Part shown: positions 12,228 through 25,831 of the stretch, one piece after another | How positions within the stretch are numbered: the stretch's first letter is position 1 | Layout of the letters: each line of letters starts with the position of its first letter | Assembly: GCA_015039365.1 (NCBI GenBank) | Contig: WION01000004.1 | Span: forward strand, 558,001-622,000 | Origin: Amanita rubescens | Lineage: Eukaryota; Basidiomycota; Agaricomycetes; Agaricales; Amanitaceae | DNA: 64,000 nt | Reading direction: 5' to 3' | Notes under the pieces: model-generated | Told to the model about the DNA's origin: nothing | What the model saw: only the letters and a program-made list of their open reading frames with translations | Databases searched by the model: none | Position numbers and translations under genes: made by a program

Positions 12228-13232
12228 ATGCGCCAGAAACGAGCAAAGACGTACCGCAAGCTTATGCACCTGTACAACATGTTTTTTGGCTTCAGACAGC
12301 CATATCAAGTTCTAGGTTACCTTGTCCCACTACTATCTGTATTAAAACGCTCATTCTCCGCCTAGTGGACTCGACAATTTGCAAAATTGCCCTAGAACTT
12401 GACTATGACCTCATTAAACACTTGGGAACTGCCCTTCAGGGAGAAGTCAAACCTAGTGAGTAACGTCTAGATACTCATCATATCATCCCGCTGAGTGGCC
12501 TGACTGGCAAGTCTTTTTTCAGTGATCACCCAGTGCTGTATTCATGAATTATACCTCGAGGGAAAATCAATGCAGCCTGCCGTCGATCTAGCCAAGACGT
12601 TCGAAAGGCGAAAATGTAACCACCGGGAGGCTATCCCCGGGGATGAATGTATATCGAATGTTGTCGGTACGTTGGTTAGACCCTCAGCTTCTTAGAATGT
12701 TCTCCTAAAACTATCCAGGCGAGTCGAATAAACATCGATATATCGTCTCCACCCAGTCACAACCTCTACGCGTCAAATTCCGCATGATCCCTGCTGTGCC
12801 GCTGCTCCATATCAACCGTGGAGTGCTAATACTGGAACCTCCGAGTGACGCTACGTTGAAAGCGAAACAAGCTGTACGTATTTATCGTGATTCATCCTGC
12901 ATGGAGTCTTTCTTACCTTTGCCCAGGCCGAGGAAAAGGCATTACATGTTCCAGCCTCTGATAAGTCACTTTTGAAATCTTCTGCGCCGCAGCCTCAAGA
13001 AACCGTGCGTAAAAAGAGGAACGGTCCAAAGGGTCCAAATCCATTGAGTGTGAAGAAAAAGAAAATGCAGATGACAACCAAGCCGGAACAGCCCCAAGTA
13101 TTGGCAAAAAGGAAACGAGACACCAACGACGAGGACAACCAGCAGGCCCCTAGTTCGCGACATAGGCAGAGAAGACGAAAAGCTCATCATAAAATTGAGA
13201 GCAACACTGAAAGTACATCTATTCAGACATGA
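12228..13232 (+). CDS. UTP23: rRNA-processing protein UTP23
   Basis: ATG at 12228. Exons join to MRQKRAKTYRKLMHLYNMFF, FGFRQPYQVLVDSTICKIAL, KPMITQCCIHELYLEG, FERRKCNH and NKHRYIVSTQSQPLRVK, which trace a PIN-like domain of the FCF1/UTP23 type, including the Cys/His residues expected for its zinc site. The C-terminal tail is very basic and contains the family signature GPKGPNPLSVKKKK, followed by nuclear-localisation-like runs. UTP23 belongs to the small-subunit processome and is needed for release of snR30 and 18S rRNA maturation in the nucleolus. Four introns are inferred. Stop at 13230-13232, 77 bases from the convergent polyubiquitin gene. Confidence 0.93.
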
Positions 13233-13309
13233 CATGTACGATACTTGGGTGTAGAGACTAATATAGTAATGGTAAAAGTATTTCCGCACATATGAGCCAC
13301 CCGACTCAA

Positions 13310-14648
<1,339 letters not shown>

Positions 14649-14744
14649 TCATGTGGCTGTGCAGACCAAGTCATGTCTCGCTCAGCCTTGGTCGGCACCT
14701 TCTTTGTCAGCCTCAAAGGTTCTTTGTGTTTCTAGCAACAGCAA

Positions 14745-16146
<1,402 letters not shown>

Positions 16147-16209
16147 TAAGACTGTTTGGCACGTGCTCCGACAAGAAAGTTTGTTACAACCTGAACCTCT
16201 CCTCGACGA

Positions 16210-17133
16210 TGGCAGCGTCATGGATAACACCGCCTACGCGCCCAGAACTGATTGAAGGGCTTGTGTCTGGTGTGGGTGAGTCATTTTTCACTAGCTTGTG
16301 TCGCTGTAGCCAAGACCACTAGATCGCTACAATCCATCGAATGTTAGTATCCTGGAAGACTACCTGTACCACCAGACCAGAAGCGAGGAATATGATTGCT
16401 TGGCAAATCTCGCCGTCTTGAAATTGTGAGCATAGATCTAGTCTTACTATTTCATCTTCGTCATCAATATTGCCAGATACCAGTTTAATTCAGACCTTTA
16501 TAATCCGGATGTAGTGATCAACATCCTAATCAAAGCCCTTACATCTACACCTCTCCCGGATTTCAATCTCTGCATTTCTCTCATCGACGAAAGACAGATA
16601 AATGCAACGCTAGATGAACCAGACCCGCTGCCTTCTCTTCTCCCTGCTCTCAAAAATCTTCATAACCTGCTTCATCGTTGTCGATTTCCTGCGTTTTGGG
16701 AATATTATCGCTCGAGCGAACTAGAAAATTTGCGCGACAACTATACTGTGGAATGCTCAGGGTTTGAGAACGCTATACGGGATGTTGTTATCCGCGCTGT
16801 CAAAGCCACATTCACTCAGATATCTGCCGAACGTCTAGGGTCTTACCTAAATCTCAATGGTCCGTTGATTTTTATTCATCATAGTCGTGGACTTAGCTTG
16901 TCCAAGGTGATGAATTAGAATCTTATATACAAAAGCAAGGGTGGGCTCGAGATAAGACAACTGGCATCATCCGTGTTCCATCCAACCCTGATAATCAAAT
17001 TGAAGCGACAGTTGTTCAAGAAAACATAAAATTACCTCGTACGTCAATTGCCGTGTGCTCTTCGGTGGTGTGGACTTACATTCTATTGGAAGAGGTTGCA
17101 AAAGTCATTGCTCACTCTACACTCAAAGCATGA
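16210..17133 (+). CDS. Translation initiation factor eIF3 subunit K
   Basis: ATG at 16210, 63 bases from the WD40 start. Exons join to MAASWITPPTRPELIEGLVS, RYNPSNVSILEDYLYHQ, YDCLANLAVLKLYQFN, PDVVINILIKALTSTPLPDF, LPALKNLHNLLHRCRFPAFW and ECSGFENAIRDVVIRAV, followed by the PCI-like part AERLGSYLNLNGDELESYIQ, KQGWARDKTTGIIRVP and LPQVAKVIAHSTLKA. This is eIF3k along its whole length (about 240 residues, the usual size). It is a small non-essential subunit of the eIF3 complex that binds the 40S ribosome, usually together with eIF3l. Introns at 16275-16321, 16425-16476, 16859-16905 and 17040-17092 keep the frame. Confidence 0.93.
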
Positions 17134-17226
17134 TATTGTTTACGGAGGCTAGACTGTAATGTACATCGTGATCATATTGAAACTATTTCAATGTCCAATA
17201 ACGCAAACTGATGGATTGGTATCCCG

Positions 17227-19439
17227 TTAGGCAGGAATAAAAGCAGCGTATGTTCCCCATACGGTCATTACTACATTAACTATCATTATCGTGCCGTCTA
17301 AAATGCTGCATTGGCCCTGCGTAACTACTTTGGCAGCTACTGGGCAGATCACGTTTATCGTGAAGGCGGAGAAAGACCCCATGAAAGCCATGACGGCACT
17401 GAATTGCGGAAAGATCATAGATACTGCGACGATGGAGATCGCTAGAACGATTCGTAAGAGGTTTTGTCCCCAAGACGTCTGATGACTATGTCCTTTCACT
17501 CGCATCTTGGCGTCGCTGGAATGACCGAACCCGAGAACAATTTCTAGTGTCGCATAAAGCTGAGGGGCTCCCATTATCAATGAGATTCAAGGGTTGGTTA
17601 AAGGTTACAAACGGGATGCATATTGAGAGCAAATTTCGATCTGTTTTGAGGCTATCTTTAGTGACTAGGATCTAAACAAAATAACTCACATAGGATTTAT
17701 TACCAATACCCAAAGGACAGCCTCATTGAGTGCAGGATTGTACCCTTTAGTTCGTTGCAGATCTTTACTGATCTAGACACTTTTCAGGACGGCAATGATG
17801 GAATGCCTTTGGACTCGCACTTCGTCACTAACGTCACTGCCAAACATCAGGTAGCCAACATAACCTATAGCCGTATAGATCGACGTGGCTATTATCTGTT
17901 GGCAGAAAGTTAAGTATTCGCTAATACGGTATAATCGCAACGCGTACAAAAGCCCAGTTAACCATTGAGTTGAATTGACTCGGGTCCGCCATATCTCGCG
18001 CAAGAGATGGTATGACGGAATGACCTGAGAACTGTCAAAACACACCCGGTTAGTTCAAGCATATTACCTCAGTGTGCTATGTACCCCCGCCATGAATAGT
18101 CCGAATGCAATCGCTAGTTTTTCAGGACTCGGAATTCCCAGGCTTGTCTCTGCGGGCTCCCATAAGCTCCCCGGTGCTTTTGGTTTTGAAACACCGTCTA
18201 TAAAAACCACCACCACCAGCATTGTAGATGACAAGATTCCAAGAATGGACGTGTAAGACAAAAGTGACAGGGGCAAGAAGATCGTTGGAATTAATCTGAA
18301 ACAAAATGTTAAAAGTAAACAGGATGAAGGAGAACAAAGAAACATACAATATAGCACCGAGTGCTTTGTAGGCATTTGCAGGGAATTGCGGAAAGATTTC
18401 GTGGAGAGAATCTCCATAGATTGTCACGAGAAGAACGCTACAGGGTACATTGATGAAAGAACACCATGATTTCATCGGACCCACCAGACAGAAAATAATT
18501 CTAGGCAGAACAAGAGGCTGATGAAAATGTGCGATCGCGGTCCGAAAGCTATCCGGCCTATGTCAGCATACGTCCTCACTCGTGGATCAGAGAAGATAAA
18601 TCCAGCCAGAATCTTCGCCCTAATTTTTTACTGTGAAATCACTCCATATCGCTGACTCCTCAGATGCACGTACGTGTAACAGGATGTGAATGCATAAAGG
18701 ATGAGAATGGTTGTTCCCGCAATCCAACCAGTGTAGGCAAATGCCAAGGGCTCAGATAATACACCGATACCTAGCAATATTGCCGTGGTGTTGAACAACT
18801 ATCAATAATGGTGAGCAAGAAGTTGACATGGTATAAAACATACAGACCGACTGGCCAAAGGTACTCTGACCGACGTGGAACTGAGGCTGGACACTCTGCG
18901 TTGGAGCAGAAGAAATACGACGCTCCGGTCTAACAATAGATCGATATGTCTGATACGATTCCTGACCAAGAGGGCTTAGTGATCCCCGACTGCTTGGACT
19001 GGATAATGCTCGCAGAAGGGGTGTGTTTTCACGACGCTGGCTAGGCCTCGCCGGTTTGGAGATTCTGCGGTGTCGAGGCGGATAGGACTTGCCATGTGGA
19101 GCAACCCGATCCCTTGGTGTGCTATCGGTTTCCTCATCCCAGTTTAACTGGGTTACAAACGAGTCGTCGTTGCGATGAGAAGGTACAGTTTCTGTGGCTT
19201 CAGTTACATTAGCCTGAGGAGGAATTTGCCTTGTCTCTCCCTCGGTGTTGCTCTCAAGATCTGGGACCTCGATTGAAGATGTAAATGGTGACTCTGCAAT
19301 GAGATATTGTACACGACGATCTCCAGCCGACGTTCAGCCTCACTCGAGTACTACTAAAAAACGACTTACAGGAGTTCAAGGCACTACTGATGGTGCTGGA
19401 CACGGAGCCTATACTGATACTGGTGGGAACAGAAGACAT
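17227..19439 (-). CDS. Amino-acid transporter, AVT1-like (vacuolar)
   Basis: The start is placed at 19437-19439 (MSSVPTSISIG), but the splice to the next exon is uncertain. A hydrophilic N-terminus of about 150 residues (DLESNTEGETRQIPP ... TPLLRALSSPSSRGS) precedes the transporter core: LFNTTAILLGIGVLSEPLAF, AYTGWIAGTTILILYAFTSC, KILAGFIFSDPRVRTYADIG, ALGAILYVSLFSFILF, KLAIAFGLFMAGVHS, FSGHSVIPSL, TAIGYVGYLMFGSDVSDEV, KGYNPALNEAVLWVLVINP and a C-terminal set of helices ending in VWGTYAAFIPA. Long N-tail plus eleven spans fits the AVT1 group of the AAAP family (PF01490), which moves neutral amino acids into the vacuole. At least eight introns are present. Convergent with eIF3k. Confidence 0.85.
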
Positions 19440-19729
19440 AGATGGAGGTCGTTATCGTCTGCTGGTGATTCGTCATTGTATTTTAAGGGGACTGCTATCG
19501 GTATCGTACATATTAGTCGATCGTGTGGGAATCTCGGTTACTGTAGACTTTTCTATTTCGTCGGAATGCCTCTATATCCTACGTTCACGCCGATGTGATG
19601 GCTTTACGATTCGTCCACGTCATGTACGGTTCTCGCGTAAGATCGTATACATTGCCTTTTGTCCGAGTACTGCGCCGCGCATCAGGGAGTTTGGCGTTAA
19701 TATTCAGATCCTAATGAAGAAATGAGCGG

Positions 19730-22700
19730 TTATCGCCTCACAAACTGCGATAAGCATACCGAGATACGTTTTCGCACTCCCGCGGTGAGATGCGTCCACC
19801 ATTTCGTTAGTGCAGTTTTGAGCGCTATTTCACGGTGTCCTTTAGGATTTAACCAGGCAAAAAACTCGTCGAGCTAGGTGAAAGGGGTCCGTATCACTGT
19901 CAATGATCAAGGTCAAAAACTTACCTCTTCCAGTTCCGAGTACACCGCCCAGTCTCCAGGTTCTAATATACCTTCTTCTCCCTCCTCTTCTCGCCTCCTC
20001 TCATCGATGCCCTCATCCTTGCGTTTCTCTAATAATTCCACGTCGAATTCACTTGGGCCTTGGATGAAGAGCCTGCCAGTACCGTATTGCGCCACACCAC
20101 CGCTGCCAACAAGAGATGCAGATCCCATTCCATCGAACCACCAAATGCGATTGTAGAACCGATCTCGGCCGAGGGGTTTAACACGGACAGAACCTAATAG
20201 CTTTCTGAACTCGCGTTCAATCCCCTCTAGCCTTCTTTCTAGCTTATTCACTTCTTCGTCCAAACGCCTATGCTCCGCTTGCGCTTGCTTCAGCGACGCT
20301 TGCTTCGCTCTGGCTGCCTCTCGTTCTTTGGCATGTGCCTGGCGACCTTGCCGACTCTTTTTGCCGTTCGATTCAGACGCACTCTCAGATACGTCAGATA
20401 ATTCAGACTCTTGCATGGCCGAATCCTCTTCTCCGCCATTCTGACTTGAAGGCGAACCTTCTTTAGTTTCCCCCAGAAGGCCATTCATTTCTTCCAAACT
20501 TCCGGACAAGGTTAGTTCCAGCCACGTAAGAAGCTGCCAAGAACACATACTACTGTTTCTTCAGTCGATTGACCTCGATTTTCTCTTTCCGTAATGCAGT
20601 GAGCTGTTCTTCGCAGTATTCCATATGTGAATGGATCGCTTTACTTGAGATAGCGACATTGCACATAAAAGATAAGATGGCGATGCGATCTTCTGGTGGC
20701 AATGTGTAATACCGCTTCATAGGATTTGATGGAACCTTCAGTAGCTCTATGGTGGGCGTCGAAGTTCTAGATTCAGACGACGAAATGGAAGAATCTTTAA
20801 GGCATTCAGGCGAGAAAAGTAATCTTGTCAGAATTTCGCGAAGGCGAGGGAAATTGGATGTTGTAGCGTGCTATAAAAAAAAACAAGTTAACTTCGATGC
20901 ATTTTTAGATGACAGCAAACCAACATCTTTCAAGCATCCCACCAGAGCTTCTTCCCAACCTTCCCTGCCCTCCGTATGTCTCAACGGTACCCGTTCCCAA
21001 TTATTACCGACTTCTGCCATGGCTGTGGTCAGTTCATCGATGGATATCCCCAAGACTTCTGAAGCCTCCTGATCATCTTCTTCCATTTCTTTAAGTCGCA
21101 GAAGCGATAAGAGAGCGCTATGTCGTGTAAAAGAAACGGTTCGAAGGTTATATATCAGGGCCGTGTGAACTTCAGCGAGTAAAACGCAAGGTGGATCGGG
21201 AAGTGAATGGCGCAGCGAATGCTCGAATTCGTCCAAGGTCAAAGGAGAAAGGTGTAGAGGTTGACTGTCGTGTTGTCATGAGACTACGCCGCATTTTCGG
21301 GTGAGTTACATACCCGTAGACAACTAAAAAGTTCCAGGTCATGATCAACGCTTCAAAGGTCCCTGGTATGTCATTGAATGGGACCGCCGAACGACTGGCC
21401 AAGGGCTTTTGCACTCTCATTCCAGCTTTCTTGTCTCTGTCCGCAATGCGCACATCTAGGTCTTCTGTTGGATAACGGACTGGCTTTTTCTTCTTTTTCT
21501 CCGCTTCAAGTCGTTCTGCTTCTTGCTTCTCTCGAACCTCTTGGTCTACTCAAAAAATATCGTTTTCAGAATTGAAGTTCACATTCCAAACAGCATACAG
21601 TTTACCTTTCTCATCGTGAGCAGCGGTTGTCTTTTGCTTCTTGGATGGAGGGCCGTCTTTATCCTCCCATACCTTTTTCCGCTTGTCGATTTCACCTTTC
21701 TTGATAGTTTCAACTCCTTTCCTTGTCTCCTCAGGCATGACGGAGTCGACACCATATCGCTTTGCAATGATTGGTTTGACGGTCCAGGGAGAAGCAACTG
21801 CAGCATCTCTATCGACGCAATCCCGAATGAAACGACGTAGAATGGATTTTGAAAATGATAGGCGGTCGCGACTGCACAACGATAACGCATGAGCTTGACA
21901 ACAGGCACAACTCAATGTCCAACTGACCTCATCATAGGACATTGAACTTCCATGACGCTCCCAATGAGCTTCGCGTCTTTTTCGGCCTCTCTAGCAGCCG
22001 TCTTGTCTTTACTATGACTTTTATCCTTCTCAAGCTCCAGTATATGGACCCAATAATAATACAACAATGGATCATCGCGGGCATTAGCTTCTTTGACGGG
22101 AGTCTTAAGGTCACCGCCAATGATGTGTGGTGCTTCATCTTCCAGAGACTGATGCGGACGAAGAGGATGGGATCTTTGTGGGCATCTCTCGCCTTTTCGT
22201 CTGAACTATACTTGGGCGGATATACCTTTTCTACCCGGGCATAATATCTTCGGGAAAAAGTTAGAAGTTCATAGATATACATATTGTTCAGGGAGAGGTA
22301 CATACTTAACACCCGATATGTCGACAAGGACACCTGTAAAATTAGGAAGGTCGAGGAAGAGTAATGGGTTGATAACCATTAAGACGTACGCTCGCTCTTG
22401 AAATATCTGTCTTTGAAACGTTCGTATACGGCCTCCACGAGATGGTCAAGCCGACCCATGACCTCTGTTAAGAGTCTAAGCAGCAGAATCAGGCAATGCG
22501 TCAAAGGAACATACGCCACTGAACCGCCTTGAGTACAGCGGGCTTGAGAGGCTCTGGGAATCTTGCATGCATAGTCTTAGCCTCTTGTCGCTCACTTTCA
22601 ACAGCTTGGAAATAATCAAGACCACTCTTGCCCGTGACCTCACATTGAAATTGCTTAAGACGATAGAAAGACATGCGGGCGGCATATGCTCTAATAGTTT

Positions 22701-22876
22701 GTGTTGGTGGCTGAGAACGCGGAATGGGGGTGAAGGAGAACGCACTCGAATGTCTCAAAAATTTCGCCTGTTTGCTCGAGGTAGAAGACCTGCCTGGTCG
22801 GATCGGATTTGAGGGCCTGTAGCAGGGCCTCGGGGGGCTCTGTGAGGACGACGCGCTTGCGGCGGCATGTAGGCAT
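19730..22876 (-). CDS. Chromatin-remodelling subunit ITC1/ACF1-like (WAC, DDT and WHIM motifs)
   Basis: Start ATG at 22874-22876 (MPTCRRKRVVL). The WAC domain comes first: DPTRQVFYLEQTGEIFETFE, AYAARMSFYRLKQFQCEVTG, KSGLDYFQAVESERQEA and LKPAVLKAVQW, with VKYYARVEKVYPPKYSSDE later. Central exons have a charged coiled region, then a DDT-type stretch (FEALIMTWNFLVVYG ... LTLDEFEHSLRH), WHIM-type parts (NPMKRYYTLPPEDRIAIL) and LERRLEGIEREFRKLLGSVR followed by PLGRDRFYNRIWWFDGMG, the WSD motif. The last exon gives DEFFAWLNPKGHREIALKTA and ends near 19730. Such proteins partner the ISW2 ATPase and space nucleosomes. The exact C-terminus depends on an optional last intron. About nine introns. Confidence 0.88.
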
Positions 22877-24356
22877 GATGAGGGAAGGAGGATTGGAGGC
22901 AGTGTGCGGGGAGACGGGAGCGGGGTCGGAATGAGAGACAAGAGGAGAGTGATGGGGAAAACGGCAGGAAAAGGGACAGGTGGCCGCTCGGAGGTCCAAG
23001 TGTTCTCCCTTCGACCCTCTTCGCTGCCACCACACTAGTCCTCCCCTGCTCCCTGCCGCACTCACCCGCCATACTCTCCCCTACACCTTCTTGCGGGCTC
23101 ATTTACCTTCAGTCGCGTAGCTGTTTACATTCAATCGTCGCGTTACGTATGAGTATCAAAACCATGTTCTGTACAATCAAACATACATCTTTTTCTTGCT
23201 CATCGCTAATATAATCTACGTTCTTTCCCATGTCGCTTTTCCGCTGCATTTCCAGCCACCTTTGCTCCTTGTCTCGCTTTTTTTGTGCCCAACCTCCAGT
23301 CCTCCTCCCACGTGTCGTTTTTCACGTGATCGTGACGCAGCCACATCTTCATCTTCATCTGGACAGTGTGCCACGCCTCGGTCCCTGTTGAACTAGCAAT
23401 GTGGTGCACACGTAACGTTGCGAAAGATACTCGCATAAGATCATGTTATCTTTCTTCCGATTGCCACCGGGACTACAGAAAAAGTGAGACAAGGGAGTAA
23501 TGATCGGTTATATCTCCCATCAGCTGGCATGACAGCAATGATATTTACATAATTAGGAAAGCGCCGTCGAGTCAAGTGTTGATGCCATCCTTCTGGTTCA
23601 GTTGTGAATGTCAAATAGGCATGGAGGGCCGCTGACATAAAGAGACTACAGTGGACCAATTCAAGCTATATTGACACTTATTGACAAGTTGATAGTACGG
23701 ATTGTAGTGGGTGTATTAATACGAGGAATGACTGACGGCGAAAGTGAAGTCGACTAATACGAATGCGCCTGTGAGGGAAAGTGACCACGGCGTGGGGGAC
23801 GAAAAGAAATAAAAGATCGATGACGCCTACTCGGCACATCGATAGAGAAAAGCGGTATATGATAAGGTGAAGAATAAAATATACTATAAAGCCAGTGGAG
23901 GTCAGACGGTGCGTGCGACTAAGTGTCTTGATAAAGTATTGCACAACGATGGATGTATCGGACGAGGGGGATGTGTTGATGGATGCATGTAGAAATGAAA
24001 CTTTGAAACAGGTATTGTGGATGACAACATGGAATGGCTAGGAATTGCACAAAGCGCGCGAAACGGGGTGACATCATGAATGAAGGTGAATGCTTTGAAT
24101 GTGTGGGCACCGAGTGCTCCATGGAAACCTTTCGTCCTCCCTCCGTTCACGAACCTCAAATGATGCCAATGGTTACTTGCATTTAAACCCAGCGAAAGAT
24201 GATTTGCTTGTGAAGAATGGAACGCATGGATGATCGGATTATTGTGAGGCAGAACTTGCTGAAGATGTCTTTGTTGATACATTTTTTGTGAACAAGGTAT
24301 TTTAGGCTAGGACACGGTGCTCGGGATTAGGTTATATTGCACACAAAAGCGAGATG
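22877..24356. other. Gene-poor stretch between ITC1 start and cyclin end
   Basis: About 1.5 kb. Plus-strand pyrimidine-rich runs at 23020-23330 probably belong to the ITC1 promoter region. A 126-codon minus-strand frame at 23902-24282 is rich in His, Pro and Ser, has no recognisable motif, and most likely lies in the 3' untranslated region of the cyclin. I see no RNA gene and no transposon end. Confidence 0.4.
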
Positions 24357-25831
24357 CTATATGACCATGGCCGTTCGGGGCGAGGATATATTGAGATTAT
24401 GTAGAGCTGGTCGACCAAAGGTAACGAATTCATGCGGCAAAAATTGCTCTGGAGGAGACTCGATGCGACTCTTGTTGAGGATAGGCTCAAACGTCGACGA
24501 CGGTACGTTCTCCTTGTCGTCAGATGAATGCGCAGAAAATGTTTCACTTGCGAAATACGGTGTTGTGGGTGTAGGAGGGGTGTCATCTGAGATATCCGAT
24601 GGGGACGTTGTGCAACTCATCGGAGTGCCCATTGTCGACAAAGACGATCGTTTTGGCGTGACAGGAAGCGACACCAAAGGATAGCGGATGAAACGACCTC
24701 CTTGCAAGTAGAATTGCACCACAAACGTCGCGGCTTTCGAATAGAATGCGTACGAGTATTTCTTTATAAGTGTTTCCGACAAGTCATTGACATTTTTTGA
24801 TAGCCGGGTGTCCAGGTAGTCGATGACCTCGAGGCATTCCTCCGTTTCTTCCCAGATCCTACGGGGTTTGCCACAAAGAAATCTAGATAACGACAACGCG
24901 GCAAGAGCGATTGTTGATGGGGGATACATGATGAATTCGCGATAGAATAATGTGATTTCCATCAAAAATCGCGCGACGTGCTGTACTTTTGGTTCTTCAA
25001 TACATGCCCCACAACACATCAATCTGAGCCAAGCCTCAGCAGTTGGGTGGCCAAGAGCCCATTGAATCGTGGACAATACATGACCTTCCATCTGGATGAA
25101 GGCAGACTCCTCGTACGTATCGCGGCATATTTGAGCAAGGTCTTGCACTGTCGGTACGCGTTCCTTAGCGTCCTCAAATTTAGCTGCAATCCATAGCGCG
25201 GCGCAACCAACAAGCTGGTAGTGCTTAATATAGACAATGCGGCGAGAGACATATCGGTCGATAATGTTGAGAGTAAGGTATAGCGTTTCTGGCCTTAATC
25301 GGAAGGTGAAGTGGATTTCGACCAGGAAATCAACTAAACAAGGCCTCATATGCCATCTGATCTCAGGTTGTTGATCCATTGATTGCGCAGAGGACATTGT
25401 ATAGCGCTGTACGTAGTGGACCACGAATTTAGTAAAGCATTAGGAAACTGCGATGAAGAGCTAACCTCCATATCGTGCATATAGTAGCGTATTTCATCTC
25501 GGTATTCCTCTTCGAGCCAGATGCCTTCCCTGCGAAGGGCGATAATATGAGCTTCTCGTTGGCGCTGCTGCATCAAAGCCGCCTTTGCGGGGCGGGGACT
25601 CTTGCTTGCACGCGCGGGCACACAATGCGGCAGGACGGGAGATCTGTGAAGTTTTGTTATGCCATGAGGGGAAGGACGCTTCTTCGGGTAGATCAGAGAG
25701 ATGCGAGAGTGTCTCTGTGTGATGTCTTTCATGTGGAGAGAATTTAACGCGACAAGTTGAGTGGTAGGATCTGGACTATGTGTGTCTGGTGAGATAACTG
25801 GGCGCGATTCGGACAAAAAATATGGAGGCAT
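24357..25831 (-). CDS. G1-type cyclin (CLN/PUC1-like)
   Basis: Start ATG at 25829-25831 (MPPYFLSESRP). One intron (about 25406-25466) splits the region before the cyclin box. The box is complete: QPEIRWHMRPCLVDFLVEIH, RPETLYLTLNIIDRYVSRR, KHYQLVGCAALWIAAKFEDA and RVPTVQDLAQICRDTY, with the Arg of MRPCLVDFL and Lys of KFEDA that contact the kinase. A second helical repeat follows (QMEGHVLSTIQWALGHPTAE ... YPPSTIALAALSLSRF). The C-terminus has Ser/Thr/Pro- and acid-rich segments (TSPSDISDDTPPTPTTP, SAHSSDDKENVPSS) of PEST character, as expected for a short-lived G1 cyclin. It should activate the main CDK at G1/S. The gene has an unusually long upstream stretch. Confidence 0.88.
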